Source: Planctomycetaceae bacterium (GTDB taxonomy: Bacteria > Planctomycetota > Planctomycetia > Planctomycetales > Planctomycetaceae). Taken from it: a DNA stretch of 64,000 bases. Below are positions 57,414 through 64,000 of this stretch, in pieces. A program made the translations under genes and the position numbers. The stretch covers positions 1 through 64,000 of the forward strand of contig JABURQ010000013.1 of NCBI GenBank assembly GCA_014762625.1, read 5' to 3'. The first letter of the stretch is position 1; the number at the start of each line of letters is the position of its first letter. The notes under the pieces were generated by a model. It did no database searches. It was not told where the DNA came from and saw only the letters and a program-made list of their open reading frames with translations.

Positions 57414-59182
57414 TATTCCACCCTCTCCAGAGTCAGTAACCGGAACTCCATCGCTTCCCGACCGGGAATCTCTGTCGCCAGCAGCGACAACGTCCCGGTT
57501 CCTTGTTCCAATTGAATATTGCCGATCGGAACCGCTTTGAAATTCTTGACGTACGATTCCTGGCGCTCGTAACGATCGTGTTCCGCGCCGAGGAGGGGAA
57601 CGTCGTGGGCCTCCTCGATCTGGAATTTCAAAACAGAGTCCTGGAATCGCAATTCGCATTTCGCTCCCGCGTCCTTTGCCGCGTAGTAAAGCACGACTTG
57701 ATACGTTCCACTCTCACCCACTTCGGCATCCCAGGTAATCTTGCCGTCCGTCGAGGTCCAGTTGCGGAAGAACGAACAGTTCGGGAACTTATTCGACCGT
57801 TCGATCCCGCCGTGAGCCACTCCGTCCCGGGCCGGAAGCTGCGTCAGCGGAGAGCCCGGATGCGCGATCACGAACGGGCGATTGTCTTTTTCGTAGTCGG
57901 CCATAAATTCGAGACGATGATGATTGACGGCTTGCTGGAGCCGCTTCGCAATCTCCGGATGCTCCTTCGTCACTTCCTGCCGTTGTCCCGGATCGGCCAC
58001 CATATCGTACAGACGCCCCTGATGGTCGAGTCGGAACCGCTGACTCCGGGCGCTGATTCGGTTCTTCCAATGATTGATCAACGGGCGATTCGGCCAGCCC
58101 TCCGGATGCCCCAGCAAGAGCGGCTTGAGACTCCTGCCGTCGAGTCGCTTCTCCGTCCGATAATCAACGCTCGCCAGATCGCACAACGTCGGCAACAGAT
58201 CGCGGGCACAGGCGATCTGCGGAATCTTCATTCCCGCGTCGATCTCTTGAGGCCAGCGGATAAAGAGCGGACTGCGAACCCCTCCTTCATCCGTGGAGCC
58301 CTTCCGACCCCGCATCCCTCCGTTCCAGCGAATCCCGTTCGGTCCGTTATCGTGAAACCAGACCACAATCGTATTGTCGGCCACCCCCATCTGCTGAAGT
58401 TTGTCGAGCACGCGACCCACGTTCCAATCCAGATTCTCGCACATCGCCAGCGCACACCGTTTGTGATGATCCTTGTCGGGCGGCTCTTTCTGTTGCTCGT
58501 TGGAGAACTTCAACTCCTTGTCGGCGAACTTGTTCCAGAATCGATCGGGCACCTGCATCGGCGAGTGCGGCGTGTTGTAAGGTAGATAGGCGAAGAACGG
58601 CTTGCCTTTCTTGTGAGCCGATTCGATAAACGAGATCGCATGATTGGTAAAGTCGTCGATGCAAAAGCCTTCTCCCTCGACAATCCGCCCGTTATGCTCC
58701 AGCATCGGATCGAAATAGTTCCCCCAGTGACCGCTGCAAAAGCCGTAAAACTCATCGAACCCCCGACCGTTGGGATGATACGGATACTGCATCCCGTTAT
58801 GCCATTTCCCGAACGCAGCCGTCGTATAACCGGCCTTCTTGAACAGATCGGCGATCGTCGTCTCATCGAGATTCATCCGCTCGCCGCCCGCCGACGTCGA
58901 ATAAACGCCCGAGCGGGCGTGATGCCGACCGGTCAGAAACTCCGCCCGCGTCGGCGAACAGACCGGACAGACGTAAAACCGCTCGAAGCTGGCTCCGTCC
59001 CGGGCGAGCGAATCGATGTGCGGCGTCGAGAGGTCACTGTTCCCGGAGGAGGTCAAATCGCCCCACCCCTGATCGTCGCTCAGGAACACGACGACATTGG
59101 GAGCGTCGGCGGCAGTCAGACGGGAGGTAATGGATAGAAGCAGGACGAACACGAGGGCGAGCAGCGGTCGAACAATCATCAT
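57413..59182 (-). CDS. Secreted sulfatase
   Basis: The 589-residue protein has a signal peptide (1 to about 25, ending TAADA). The Asp-Asp metal ligands are in [13 protein letters not shown] (36, 37). The formylglycine site is CSPTR with Cys75, so it needs maturation by a formylglycine-generating or anaerobic sulfatase-maturing enzyme. [17 protein letters not shown] and [10 protein letters not shown] supply other active-site residues. The C-terminal 130 residues form a beta-sandwich-like extra domain. It removes sulfate from sulfated glycans, probably for carbon use. It overlaps the GNAT gene by one base. Confidence 0.95.
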   Translation of the reverse strand: MMIVRPLLALVFVLLLSITSRLTAADAPNVVVFLSDDQGWGDLTSSGNSDLSTPHIDSLARDGASFERFYVCPVCSPTRAEFLTGRHHARSGVYSTSAGGERMNLDETTIADLFKKAGYTTAAFGKWHNGMQYPYHPNGRGFDEFYGFCSGHWGNYFDPMLEHNGRIVEGEGFCIDDFTNHAISFIESAHKKGKPFFAYLPYNTPHSPMQVPDRFWNKFADKELKFSNEQQKEPPDKDHHKRCALAMCENLDWNVGRVLDKLQQMGVADNTIVVWFHDNGPNGIRWNGGMRGRKGSTDEGGVRSPLFIRWPQEIDAGMKIPQIACARDLLPTLCDLASVDYRTEKRLDGRSLKPLLLGHPEGWPNRPLINHWKNRISARSQRFRLDHQGRLYDMVADPGQRQEVTKEHPEIAKRLQQAVNHHRLEFMADYEKDNRPFVIAHPGSPLTQLPARDGVAHGGIERSNKFPNCSFFRNWTSTDGKITWDAEVGESGTYQVVLYYAAKDAGAKCELRFQDSVLKFQIEEAHDVPLLGAEHDRYERQESYVKNFKAVPIGNIQLEQGTGTLSLLATEIPGREAMEFRLLTLERVE

Positions 59183-59366
59183 CGGTCTCTCGAAAACGTT
59201 TCAGAGTCTCAATCCCCGAGCCGGGGAAAGCTCGACTCCACTGTAACGCATCCGCTCTCAAATTGCCGGGTTCAAATTGTGATTGAGACTGACGTCCCGT
59301 TGGCAATGGAGAGTATTGAACCACCTACACTCTGACCGGCCACACCAACTGCCATCAATCGCATAG

Positions 59367-59665
59367 CCAATCCGCCAGCGATACGATGAATACACTTCAG
59401 AAAATCAGCAGAGGTCCATTCTCCCACAGTTCGTAATCGACAACTCCGTTGATGGAACGCGAGTCCGCACCGTCACGCTGGAATCAGATGGAAATCCAAG
59501 ACCAAAGTCGGTTCGGTGCAAGCCGATCGAATTGTGGTCAACCTGGCTGACACTGATGTCCCATTACACAAATTGAGAGAAGCTTGGGCTGAATATGGAT
59601 CGAGCGATTTAATGGAAATGATTGTTATCGATCGACACGGTAATATAATCAAGTTTTTCCCATGA
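59367..59665 (+). pseudogene. Frameshifted C-terminal fragment, likely of a large polymorphic protein
   Basis: Two frames read as one protein. From 59379 the first reads RYDEYTSENQQRSILPQFVI and DNSVDGTRVRTVTLESDGNP. From about 59500 a second frame (shifted) reads VGSVQADRIVVNLADTDVPL, then HKLREAWAEYGSS, and ends with VIDRHGNIIKFFP at a TGA (59663-59665). Together they look like the end of a C-terminal domain of the type seen in large secreted or Rhs-like proteins. The immunity-like gene follows 12 bases later. The rest of the parent gene is not present. This reading is inference. Confidence 0.5.
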
Positions 59666-59677
59666 GGAACTGTCAAC

Positions 59678-60136
59678 ATGTCGACAATCTATAGATTACG
59701 ATTCGATTCTCGCAATATTCCCGAAAATAAGCTCGAATCAATTCTTCGAGAATGGGGTGAACCGAAGACCATAGAAGGTAGGCTAGAAATAGCAAAAACA
59801 GGGATTCGTTGTAGTATATCTTCTGAATCCGTCCTTGGAAAAGAATTAATCGAAGAGACCTATGGGGTTTTCGTTGACACTAGCCTTTCTTGCATTGCTG
59901 ATAAATCTGACAATCATACGCAAGGTATCAAGAATCTTGTTGAACTAGTAGTTCTCATATTAAATCGAACATGCTGTGACTTTATCTTTATGGCAGATGA
60001 CCGTACGAGACTCATGCGAGTTGCGGAGAATATTCTAGTTGACTCACGTGACGATTCGTGGTGGGAAATACGTTTCCATGACTTGCTTGTTCGACACGGG
60101 CTGCGCTATGAAGTGGAGGAGATGACTGATATATGA
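59678..60136 (+). CDS. Small protein resembling a toxin-immunity protein
   Basis: The 152-residue protein starts after a GAGGA site, 12 bases after the broken C-terminal fragment. It is acidic with a beta-rich start (STIYRLRFDSRNIPENKLES) and a helical C-terminal half (NLVELVVLILNRTCCDFIFM, RLMRVAENILVDSRDDSWWE). The form, including the hydrophobic helix then ADDRT stretch, loosely recalls the SitI3 immunity family of myxobacteria; I hold this weakly. No signal peptide is seen. Likely role, by position: immunity against the lost toxin. Confidence 0.6.
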   Translation: MSTIYRLRFDSRNIPENKLESILREWGEPKTIEGRLEIAKTGIRCSISSESVLGKELIEETYGVFVDTSLSCIADKSDNHTQGIKNLVELVVLILNRTCCDFIFMADDRTRLMRVAENILVDSRDDSWWEIRFHDLLVRHGLRYEVEEMTDI

Positions 60137-60166
60137 GCCGGGTGCCATCTTCCACATTTTGGGTGC

Positions 60167-60190
60167 CATGCCCTCGCTCGCGTGGGCATG
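60167..60190 (+). repeat. REP palindrome 1L, flanking RAYT1
   Basis: CATGCCC-T-CGC-TC-GCG-T-GGGCATG folds as a 7-bp outer and 3-bp inner stem. It is preceded by the header GGGTGC (60161-60166) and lies 9 bases after the stop of RAYT1 (60200). The partner 60836-60859 is its inverted copy with a compensatory stem change. Confidence 0.8.
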
Positions 60191-60199
60191 CAAAACTCT

Positions 60200-60802
60200 T
60201 CACTCAAACAAACTCGAATCGATACAATCATCCATGTTGGTCAACACGGGGACTGAATGACGTTGGATTGAAATCGGTTCGTCCTCACCAATCTTCCAGG
60301 CAGACGCACTCGACCATCTCCAGTCCTCCATTCTCTCGACAAGACCGCGTCTCACAGGATTTTCGTGAACGTAACGGATCTTCTCGTGAATATCGCGCGT
60401 GGACCGCAAGTTTCGATCGTAACCACCTCCCCGTTGCCAGAATCGATACGAAGATTTCCGGTTCGGTTGTTGGTCGCAGAGTTCGGACAAGTACTCGGGA
60501 GAGTGTTCCCTCAACCACAGAATCGAACGTCTTGAGACCGATTGTTTCATCGTTGTCAAAATCGACGAAATGCGAACATCGGTATGCGGCCACAACACCA
60601 GATGTACGTGTTCCGGCATGATCACCCATGCCCACAAATCGAACGGATACTTTGATCGAGAAAGACTAATGGCATCGACCATCCACTGACAACTCCTGTC
60701 TTTACTCAACAACGGCAATCGACGAAAACAGGAGAATGTGAGAAGGTGGGCATCGCCGTCACGGTCGTAGACTTTTCTGGTTTTTCGATGACCGGAATTC
60801 AT
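60200..60802 (-). CDS. REP-associated tyrosine transposase (RAYT1)
   Basis: The 200-residue Y1/HUH transposase from the ATG at 60802 has the HUH motif HVH at residues 65-67 in WVIMPEHVHLVLWPH. The C-terminal block SSYRFWQRGGGYDRNLRSTR, then IRYVHENPVRRGLVERMEDW, is typical of RAYTs. RAYTs are single-copy domesticated relatives of IS200/IS605 transposases that act on REP palindromes. The start at 60802 is favoured because an upstream ATG overlaps the REP sequence and because the HUH then falls at the same residue as in RAYT2. Flanked by inverted REPs on both sides. Confidence 0.88.
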   Translation of the reverse strand: MNSGHRKTRKVYDRDGDAHLLTFSCFRRLPLLSKDRSCQWMVDAISLSRSKYPFDLWAWVIMPEHVHLVLWPHTDVRISSILTTMKQSVSRRSILWLREHSPEYLSELCDQQPNRKSSYRFWQRGGGYDRNLRSTRDIHEKIRYVHENPVRRGLVERMEDWRWSSASAWKIGEDEPISIQRHSVPVLTNMDDCIDSSLFE

Positions 60803-60835
60803 GAGGTCGATGATATCATGCCAGACAGAGAAAGG

Positions 60836-60859
60836 CATGCTCACGCAAGCGAGAGCATG
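60836..60859 (-). repeat. REP palindrome 1R, flanking RAYT1
   Basis: Read on the minus strand this is CATGCTC-T-CGC-TT-GCG-T-GAGCATG. It matches REP 1L at 21 of 24 positions. Two of the three differences form a compensated stem pair (C-G to T-A). It lies about 34 bases upstream of the RAYT1 start. Confidence 0.8.
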
Positions 60860-60945
60860 AAGATATAGGAAGCCGGGGTCCCATTTGTTGTACATTCGGA
60901 GTGGTTCAAAACATTCCCAATCATCAACACAGAGGAGACCCCGAC

Positions 60946-61430
60946 ATGACTGATTATTTTATCGCACTCGACGTTCATTGTGCATTCTCGGAAATGGCTG
61001 TCATGACACAATCTGGAAAACTTATCCATCGCCAGAGGCTCCCGACTTCTATTCCCAATTTGAGAGAAGCGATTGCCAACGTTCGTCGTCCACGGAAACT
61101 CACTTTTGAGGAAGGGCCGCTGGCAGACTGGTTGTCACGAGAACTGCACGATCATGTTAATGAACTTGTTGTCTGTGATCCCTGTCGCAATCATTGGATT
61201 GCCAGAGAAGGAGATAAAGACGACCCTATTGACGCGCTCAAACTTGCCGATCTTTATCGAGGTGGCTATCTCAAGAAAGTCCATCAACCGAATACCCTGA
61301 AGCGTTCGTTGCTCAAACAACAAGTCTCGATGTACCACAGCCGGGTTCGCGAACGGGTTCGACAAAGCAATCAACTGGCCGTTTCGGCCCGTCGAACGGG
61401 TCTCCGCCGTCGATGGAAAACTGGCCCCGC
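60946..61430 (+). pseudogene. Truncated IS110-family transposase
   Basis: From the ATG at 60946 (after GAGGAG), about 150-160 residues match the N-terminal DEDD domain of IS110 transposases: Asp in DYFIALDVHCAFSEMAV, Glu in LTFEEGPLADWL, and Asp in LVVCDPCRNHWIAREGDKDD. The C-terminal serine-containing half of the enzyme (normally to about 340-400 residues) is missing. The frame runs on into unrelated sequence and the REP 2L region, ending by chance at 61557. It is an inactive remnant; the exact break point is uncertain. Confidence 0.8.
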
Positions 61431-61479
61431 CGCCACACGGTTGGACGCAGGGACGAGGGGCCTGGGGATGTTATCGCTC

Positions 61480-61507
61480 GCCGGGTGCCACTGGCGTCTC
61501 GCCAGTG
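61480..61507 (+). repeat. REP palindrome 2L, flanking RAYT2
   Basis: Header GCCGGGTGC is followed by CACTGGCG-TCT-CGCCAGTG, an 8-bp perfect stem. The inverted copy at 62224-62251 is identical over all 28 bases. It lies about 90 bases before the RAYT2 start. Confidence 0.88.
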
Positions 61508-61595
61508 CCTGGGAGACTATGATAAAATTTGCTTGTCTTCCTGTCCCTGGGACATGATGATCATGTGGGAACATACCCATCAGCAAAGATGTCTC

Positions 61596-62213
61596 ATGTG
61601 CCCCCCTCATCGAAAACAAGTCAAGCACTACCACGAACCTGGTGACCTGCACGAACTCACCTTCTCCACTTATCGTCGACAACCATTGCTGACGAATCAT
61701 GTCTGGCAGTCCTGGCTGTCTCAACACATTGAAGAAGCCTCTCGTTCTCAACAGTGCCGATTGATCGCCTTTGTCTTTATGCCCGAGCATCTCCATCTGT
61801 TAATTTTACCGGAGCAGCCAGATCCCAAAACCATTTCACGCTTTCTGGCTGCCGTCAAACGCCCTGTCTCCGTAAAAGTTAAAGAAGCATTGCACTCTTC
61901 AGGGAGTCCGTTGTTGGAGAAATTAACAATCCAGGAGAGGCCGGGGAAAACCGTATTTCGTTTCTGGCAAGAAGGAGCGGGTTACGATCGAAATCTGAAT
62001 CGGGAGCAGACCGTGATGTCGGCCATCGATTACATTCATGAAAATCCTGTCCGTCGTGGTTTGGTCGTTCGTGCGTCGGACTGGAAGTGGTCGAGTGCTC
62101 GGTGGTATGAAACCGAAGGGTCCGTTGTTGATGCCGATTTGCCTGAGCTTCAGCATTTACCAGCGGAATATTTTGTCCGAGATAGCCAAAATCAGATAAG
62201 ATCGGACGAGTAA
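61596..62213 (+). CDS. REP-associated tyrosine transposase (RAYT2)
   Basis: The 205-residue Y1/HUH transposase from ATG 61596 has the HUH motif HLH at residues 65-67 in FVFMPEHLHLLILPE. The C-terminal block TVFRFWQEGAGYDRNLNREQ, then IDYIHENPVRRGLVVRASDW, is present. It is clearly different in sequence from RAYT1 (for example LTFSTYRRQPLL against LTFSCFRRLPLL), so the two are distinct family members. ATG 61563 is a possible alternative start. REPs 2L and 2R flank it as an inverted pair. Confidence 0.88.
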   Translation: MCPPHRKQVKHYHEPGDLHELTFSTYRRQPLLTNHVWQSWLSQHIEEASRSQQCRLIAFVFMPEHLHLLILPEQPDPKTISRFLAAVKRPVSVKVKEALHSSGSPLLEKLTIQERPGKTVFRFWQEGAGYDRNLNREQTVMSAIDYIHENPVRRGLVVRASDWKWSSARWYETEGSVVDADLPELQHLPAEYFVRDSQNQIRSDE

Positions 62214-62223
62214 GGAGCACTCA

Positions 62224-62251
62224 CACTGGCGAGACGCCAGTGGCACCCGGC
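62224..62251 (-). repeat. REP palindrome 2R, flanking RAYT2
   Basis: The 28 bases are the exact inverted copy of 61480-61507. They begin 10 bases after the RAYT2 stop codon. The C-terminal protein fragment that follows starts right at the edge of this repeat. Confidence 0.88.
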
Positions 62252-62515
62252 GCGATAGCAGGATTTGCTGTTCTTGCACTTAAAGCCAAAGAAATCTATG
62301 CCGCGGAAGACTCACCCGAGCTCAATGATCTGATGGCTAAGTATCAAACTGCGTTATATTATGAAGATACTTATGGATATATTCCTCAAGAAGTGATGCT
62401 GGATGTATGGGATTCAGCTGACAAATATTTGGCAACTTATGATATCAGTGAGGCAGCACGATATTCACTTAAATCAAAATTCTATTTGCAAGTATTGGGC
62501 GGCAAAATTAAATAA
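62252..62515 (+). pseudogene. C-terminal fragment of an unknown protein, cut by REP 2R
   Basis: The open frame enters from inside the REP (GTG at 62240) and has no convincing start of its own. Readable parts are AIAGFAVLALKAKEIYAAED, LNDLMAKYQTALYYEDTYGY and RYSLKSKFYLQVLGGKIK, with a hydrophobic helix first. The pattern resembles the tail of a larger secreted or toxin-type protein cut by the RAYT2 unit. The sequence is AT-rich compared with the rest of the window. The ATG at 62333 could start a 61-residue product. Confidence 0.45.
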
Positions 62516-62536
62516 ATTGCTTTAAGGATACTGATT

Positions 62537-63406
62537 ATGACAGATAGTTACACAATCATCTCGTATCCCATTGGTGAGTATGTCTATGGGTACTTCTATA
62601 TTCTTCTTGAAACTAGATTTCTTGGCGTTTTAGATTTAACTTCCGATCTTTCAGAATTGGAAAAAGAATATGTTCTTTGCTCAGAAAATAATGGTCAAGC
62701 CAACAAAATGATGAAGAATCAAGAATTTTCGTGGGTTGACGTTATTGATTACAGCGAGGATACAACCAAGTGCGGAAAGTGCGTGAATGGATATATAGAA
62801 CGACACACAAAGAATATGCAATTAGAGGTTCTTGGTGATCTGCCGTTTGACCCTATTATATCAGGGGCACAAGGGTTTACTCTGTTTTCGGATGAATTAC
62901 ACAATCAACTTAAAGCAACCAATGTGAATAATTACCGGACAATAATTCCCGAATTACAATATCAACACCCACCAGAATCAGGTAATCCTCGAATCCATTT
63001 GGTCAATTACCATGGAAATAAGATTACGCTAAATCGCATTGTTGCAGGTGGGATGACCAATAGGTGTCCAAAGTGCATGAAAATTCCAGTTGTATGTGAT
63101 TGTGGAAAAATTCATTACAAATGCCCGAATTGTAACACTTTAAATGTGTTTTATGATAACAATACAACTCCGCCTGAGGAGGCATCATTCAAATTATGTA
63201 AATCCACAATAACCAATACTCCTGTTGATGTCAGATTATGGGATAAATCTGACTTTATTGCACCTTTCTATGTAACTCGAAGTGTAATCGATTGGCTTCA
63301 ATCAGTGCACGCATACCCTTTCGTTGCGATACCAGTTCCATTTTATTCAGACTTACCTACATGCCAACTTGACAGCATTAAAAAACAAGCCTCCAGACCT
63401 CTATGA
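62537..63406 (+). CDS. AT-rich Zn-ribbon protein, possible immunity protein
   Basis: The 289-residue protein starts after AAGGA. It has paired Cys motifs: CGKC (79-82), CPKC (177-180), CDC (187-189) and CPNC (196-199), which may form two zinc ribbons. The rest contains beta-rich segments such as YTIISYPIGEYVYGYFYILL and GFTLFSDELHNQLKATNVNN. The cysteine layout recalls double-CXXCG immunity proteins of myxobacteria, but this is a weak match from memory. The base composition is visibly AT-richer than most of the window, suggesting transfer. Confidence 0.6.
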   Translation: MTDSYTIISYPIGEYVYGYFYILLETRFLGVLDLTSDLSELEKEYVLCSENNGQANKMMKNQEFSWVDVIDYSEDTTKCGKCVNGYIERHTKNMQLEVLGDLPFDPIISGAQGFTLFSDELHNQLKATNVNNYRTIIPELQYQHPPESGNPRIHLVNYHGNKITLNRIVAGGMTNRCPKCMKIPVVCDCGKIHYKCPNCNTLNVFYDNNTTPPEEASFKLCKSTITNTPVDVRLWDKSDFIAPFYVTRSVIDWLQSVHAYPFVAIPVPFYSDLPTCQLDSIKKQASRPL

Positions 63407-63421
63407 GTGACATTTTCCGCA

Positions 63422-63449
63422 GGGTGGCCCGACCGATAGATCGGTCGGG
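63422..63449 (+). repeat. REP-like palindrome 3
   Basis: Header GGGTGG is followed by CCCGACCGA-TAGA-TCGGTCGGG, a perfect 9-bp stem with a 4-base loop. It shares the G-rich header position with REPs 1 and 2 but has a different stem. No RAYT is adjacent. Confidence 0.6.
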
Positions 63450-63761
63450 TGACGTCTGTCACAAGAATCTTCCCATCATGCGGCTGCGAATTGAGACCAG
63501 ACTTCCCAATTCCATCTCTCTGCGCCGCCGCGCCTCTGCGCGAGTCTCCTTTTCTCTTCCTTCCGTGAGTCTCCGTTGGCTTCCGTTTCCTCCGTGTTCT
63601 TACTGATTCCCTTCGCGTGATCGCTACAGCCTGCTCGTCGCTGAATGGTGGTCGTTGATACTTCAATTTCTATCCGAGAAATCCGCGTCATCGGCGGTCT
63701 TTCCATTAGGGGTTTTTGATTTCTGATTTTGGAACGGTGCCTGGCCTCTTGTGCTCACGCA

Positions 63762-63793
63762 CCCCGTTTGGCGACCAAACGGGGCTACCCGGC
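63762..63793 (-). repeat. REP-like palindrome 4
   Basis: Read on the minus strand: header GCCGGGTAG followed by CCCCGTTTGG-TCG-CCAAACGGGG, a perfect 10-bp stem. The header closely matches the GCCGGGTGC header of REP 2. Confidence 0.6.
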
Positions 63794-63859
63794 TGCGTGT
63801 CAATGTCTGACAACAATCCTGCATTAGGGTAGAGAGAGTTTGATCTTTGGCAAGTTGAT

Positions 63860-63943
63860 TTGTTGTTAGTTGTGATTGGTCAGTGGTCAGTTGCGGTTTG
63901 CTGTGTGCGCGACAACTGACTACGGACAACGAACCACGGACAA
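63860..63943. repeat. Degenerate inverted repeat of TGGTCAG/ACTGAC-like words
   Basis: The left arm (63860-63893) contains repeated TTGTTAGTTG and GGTCAGTGGTCAGTTG words. The right arm (63913-63943) is CAACTGAC then TACGGACAACGAACCACGGACAA, its imperfect complement. The two could form one large imperfect hairpin with a 19-base spacer. It is a non-coding dispersed-repeat type of sequence. Confidence 0.45.
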
Positions 63944-64000
63944 ACGACTGTGGTGACCAGACTCACTGAAAACGTAGACTCTGCCTGCTTTCTCAAACAG

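Larger units (their letters stand above)
63407..64000. other. Gene-free right end with palindromes and degenerate repeat
   Basis: No gene is supported here. The stretch holds two REP-like palindromes (63422-63449, 63762-63793), a pyrimidine-rich section (around 63515-63600), and a degenerate inverted repeat (63860-63943). It is non-coding accessory DNA. Confidence 0.6.

Noticed and set aside
57414-57659. 82-residue N-terminal extension of the GNAT protein
   Set aside because: It runs inside the sulfatase gene, is Arg-rich and precedes the normal GNAT start at the coupled ATG.
57503-58585. 360-codon open frame antisense to the sulfatase
   Set aside because: Arg/Pro-rich composition without motifs, inside a clear sulfatase gene.
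59183-64000. CRISPR array among the right-end palindromes
   Set aside because: The palindromes are few, differ in sequence and lack regular spacers; they fit REP elements.

Overview
The window looks like a chromosome segment of a planctomycete (Planctomycetota, probably order Planctomycetales). The evidence is a PSCyt1/DUF1549/DUF1553 cytochrome-type giant protein, N-terminal-Cys sulfatases, many secreted proteins with planctomycete-style signal peptides, an autotransporter-like surface metalloprotease, a lysine-tailed small basic protein, and mostly moderate-to-high GC coding sequence. No rRNA, tRNA or CRISPR array was seen.

Layout. 1-3.3 kb: an edge-truncated coiled-coil gene, a secreted protein built from two near-identical repeats, and a sulfatase that lost its catalytic N-terminus. 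3.4-11.4 kb: a complete F-type ATP synthase operon on the minus strand (atpZ, atpI-like, a, c, b, delta, alpha, gamma, beta, epsilon), with unusual His/acid-rich insertions in subunits a and b. 11.4-12.3 kb: a gene-free stretch with a MITE-like element and a perfect hairpin. 12.3-20.6 kb: a DUF4912 protein, lipid kinase, TPR lipoprotein, APH-like kinase, cation/Ca exchanger, a helical-repeat protein and a methyltransferase. 20.6-23.8 kb: a 1048-residue autotransporter metalloprotease. 24-35 kb: a surface-glycan-like cluster (sulfotransferase, FkbM methyltransferase, two glycosyltransferases, ABC exporter, MFS), bracketed by two related SGNH hydrolases. 35-53.6 kb: mixed housekeeping and envelope genes: Fur, GDPD, cysE, CPBP protease, a 59-residue coiled-coil gene, PSCyt1 protein, LRR protein, folD, a membrane-fusion protein, glpD and rhodanese. 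53.6-59.2 kb: two Cys-containing lipoproteins, the Lys-rich protein, a double-BON secreted protein, and a sulfatase-GNAT pair.

59.2-64 kb is accessory DNA and the most unusual part. It holds a frameshifted C-terminal protein fragment followed by a small immunity-like gene, then two different REP-associated tyrosine transposases (RAYTs), each bracketed by its own inverted pair of REP palindromes. A truncated IS110-type transposase lies between them. After the second RAYT come a second C-terminal fragment and an AT-rich Zn-ribbon gene. Two further palindromes with related headers and a degenerate inverted repeat close the window. I read this as a decayed polymorphic toxin/immunity region colonised by REP/RAYT units. 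The palindromes, HUH motifs and broken frames are seen directly; the toxin/immunity reading is inference.
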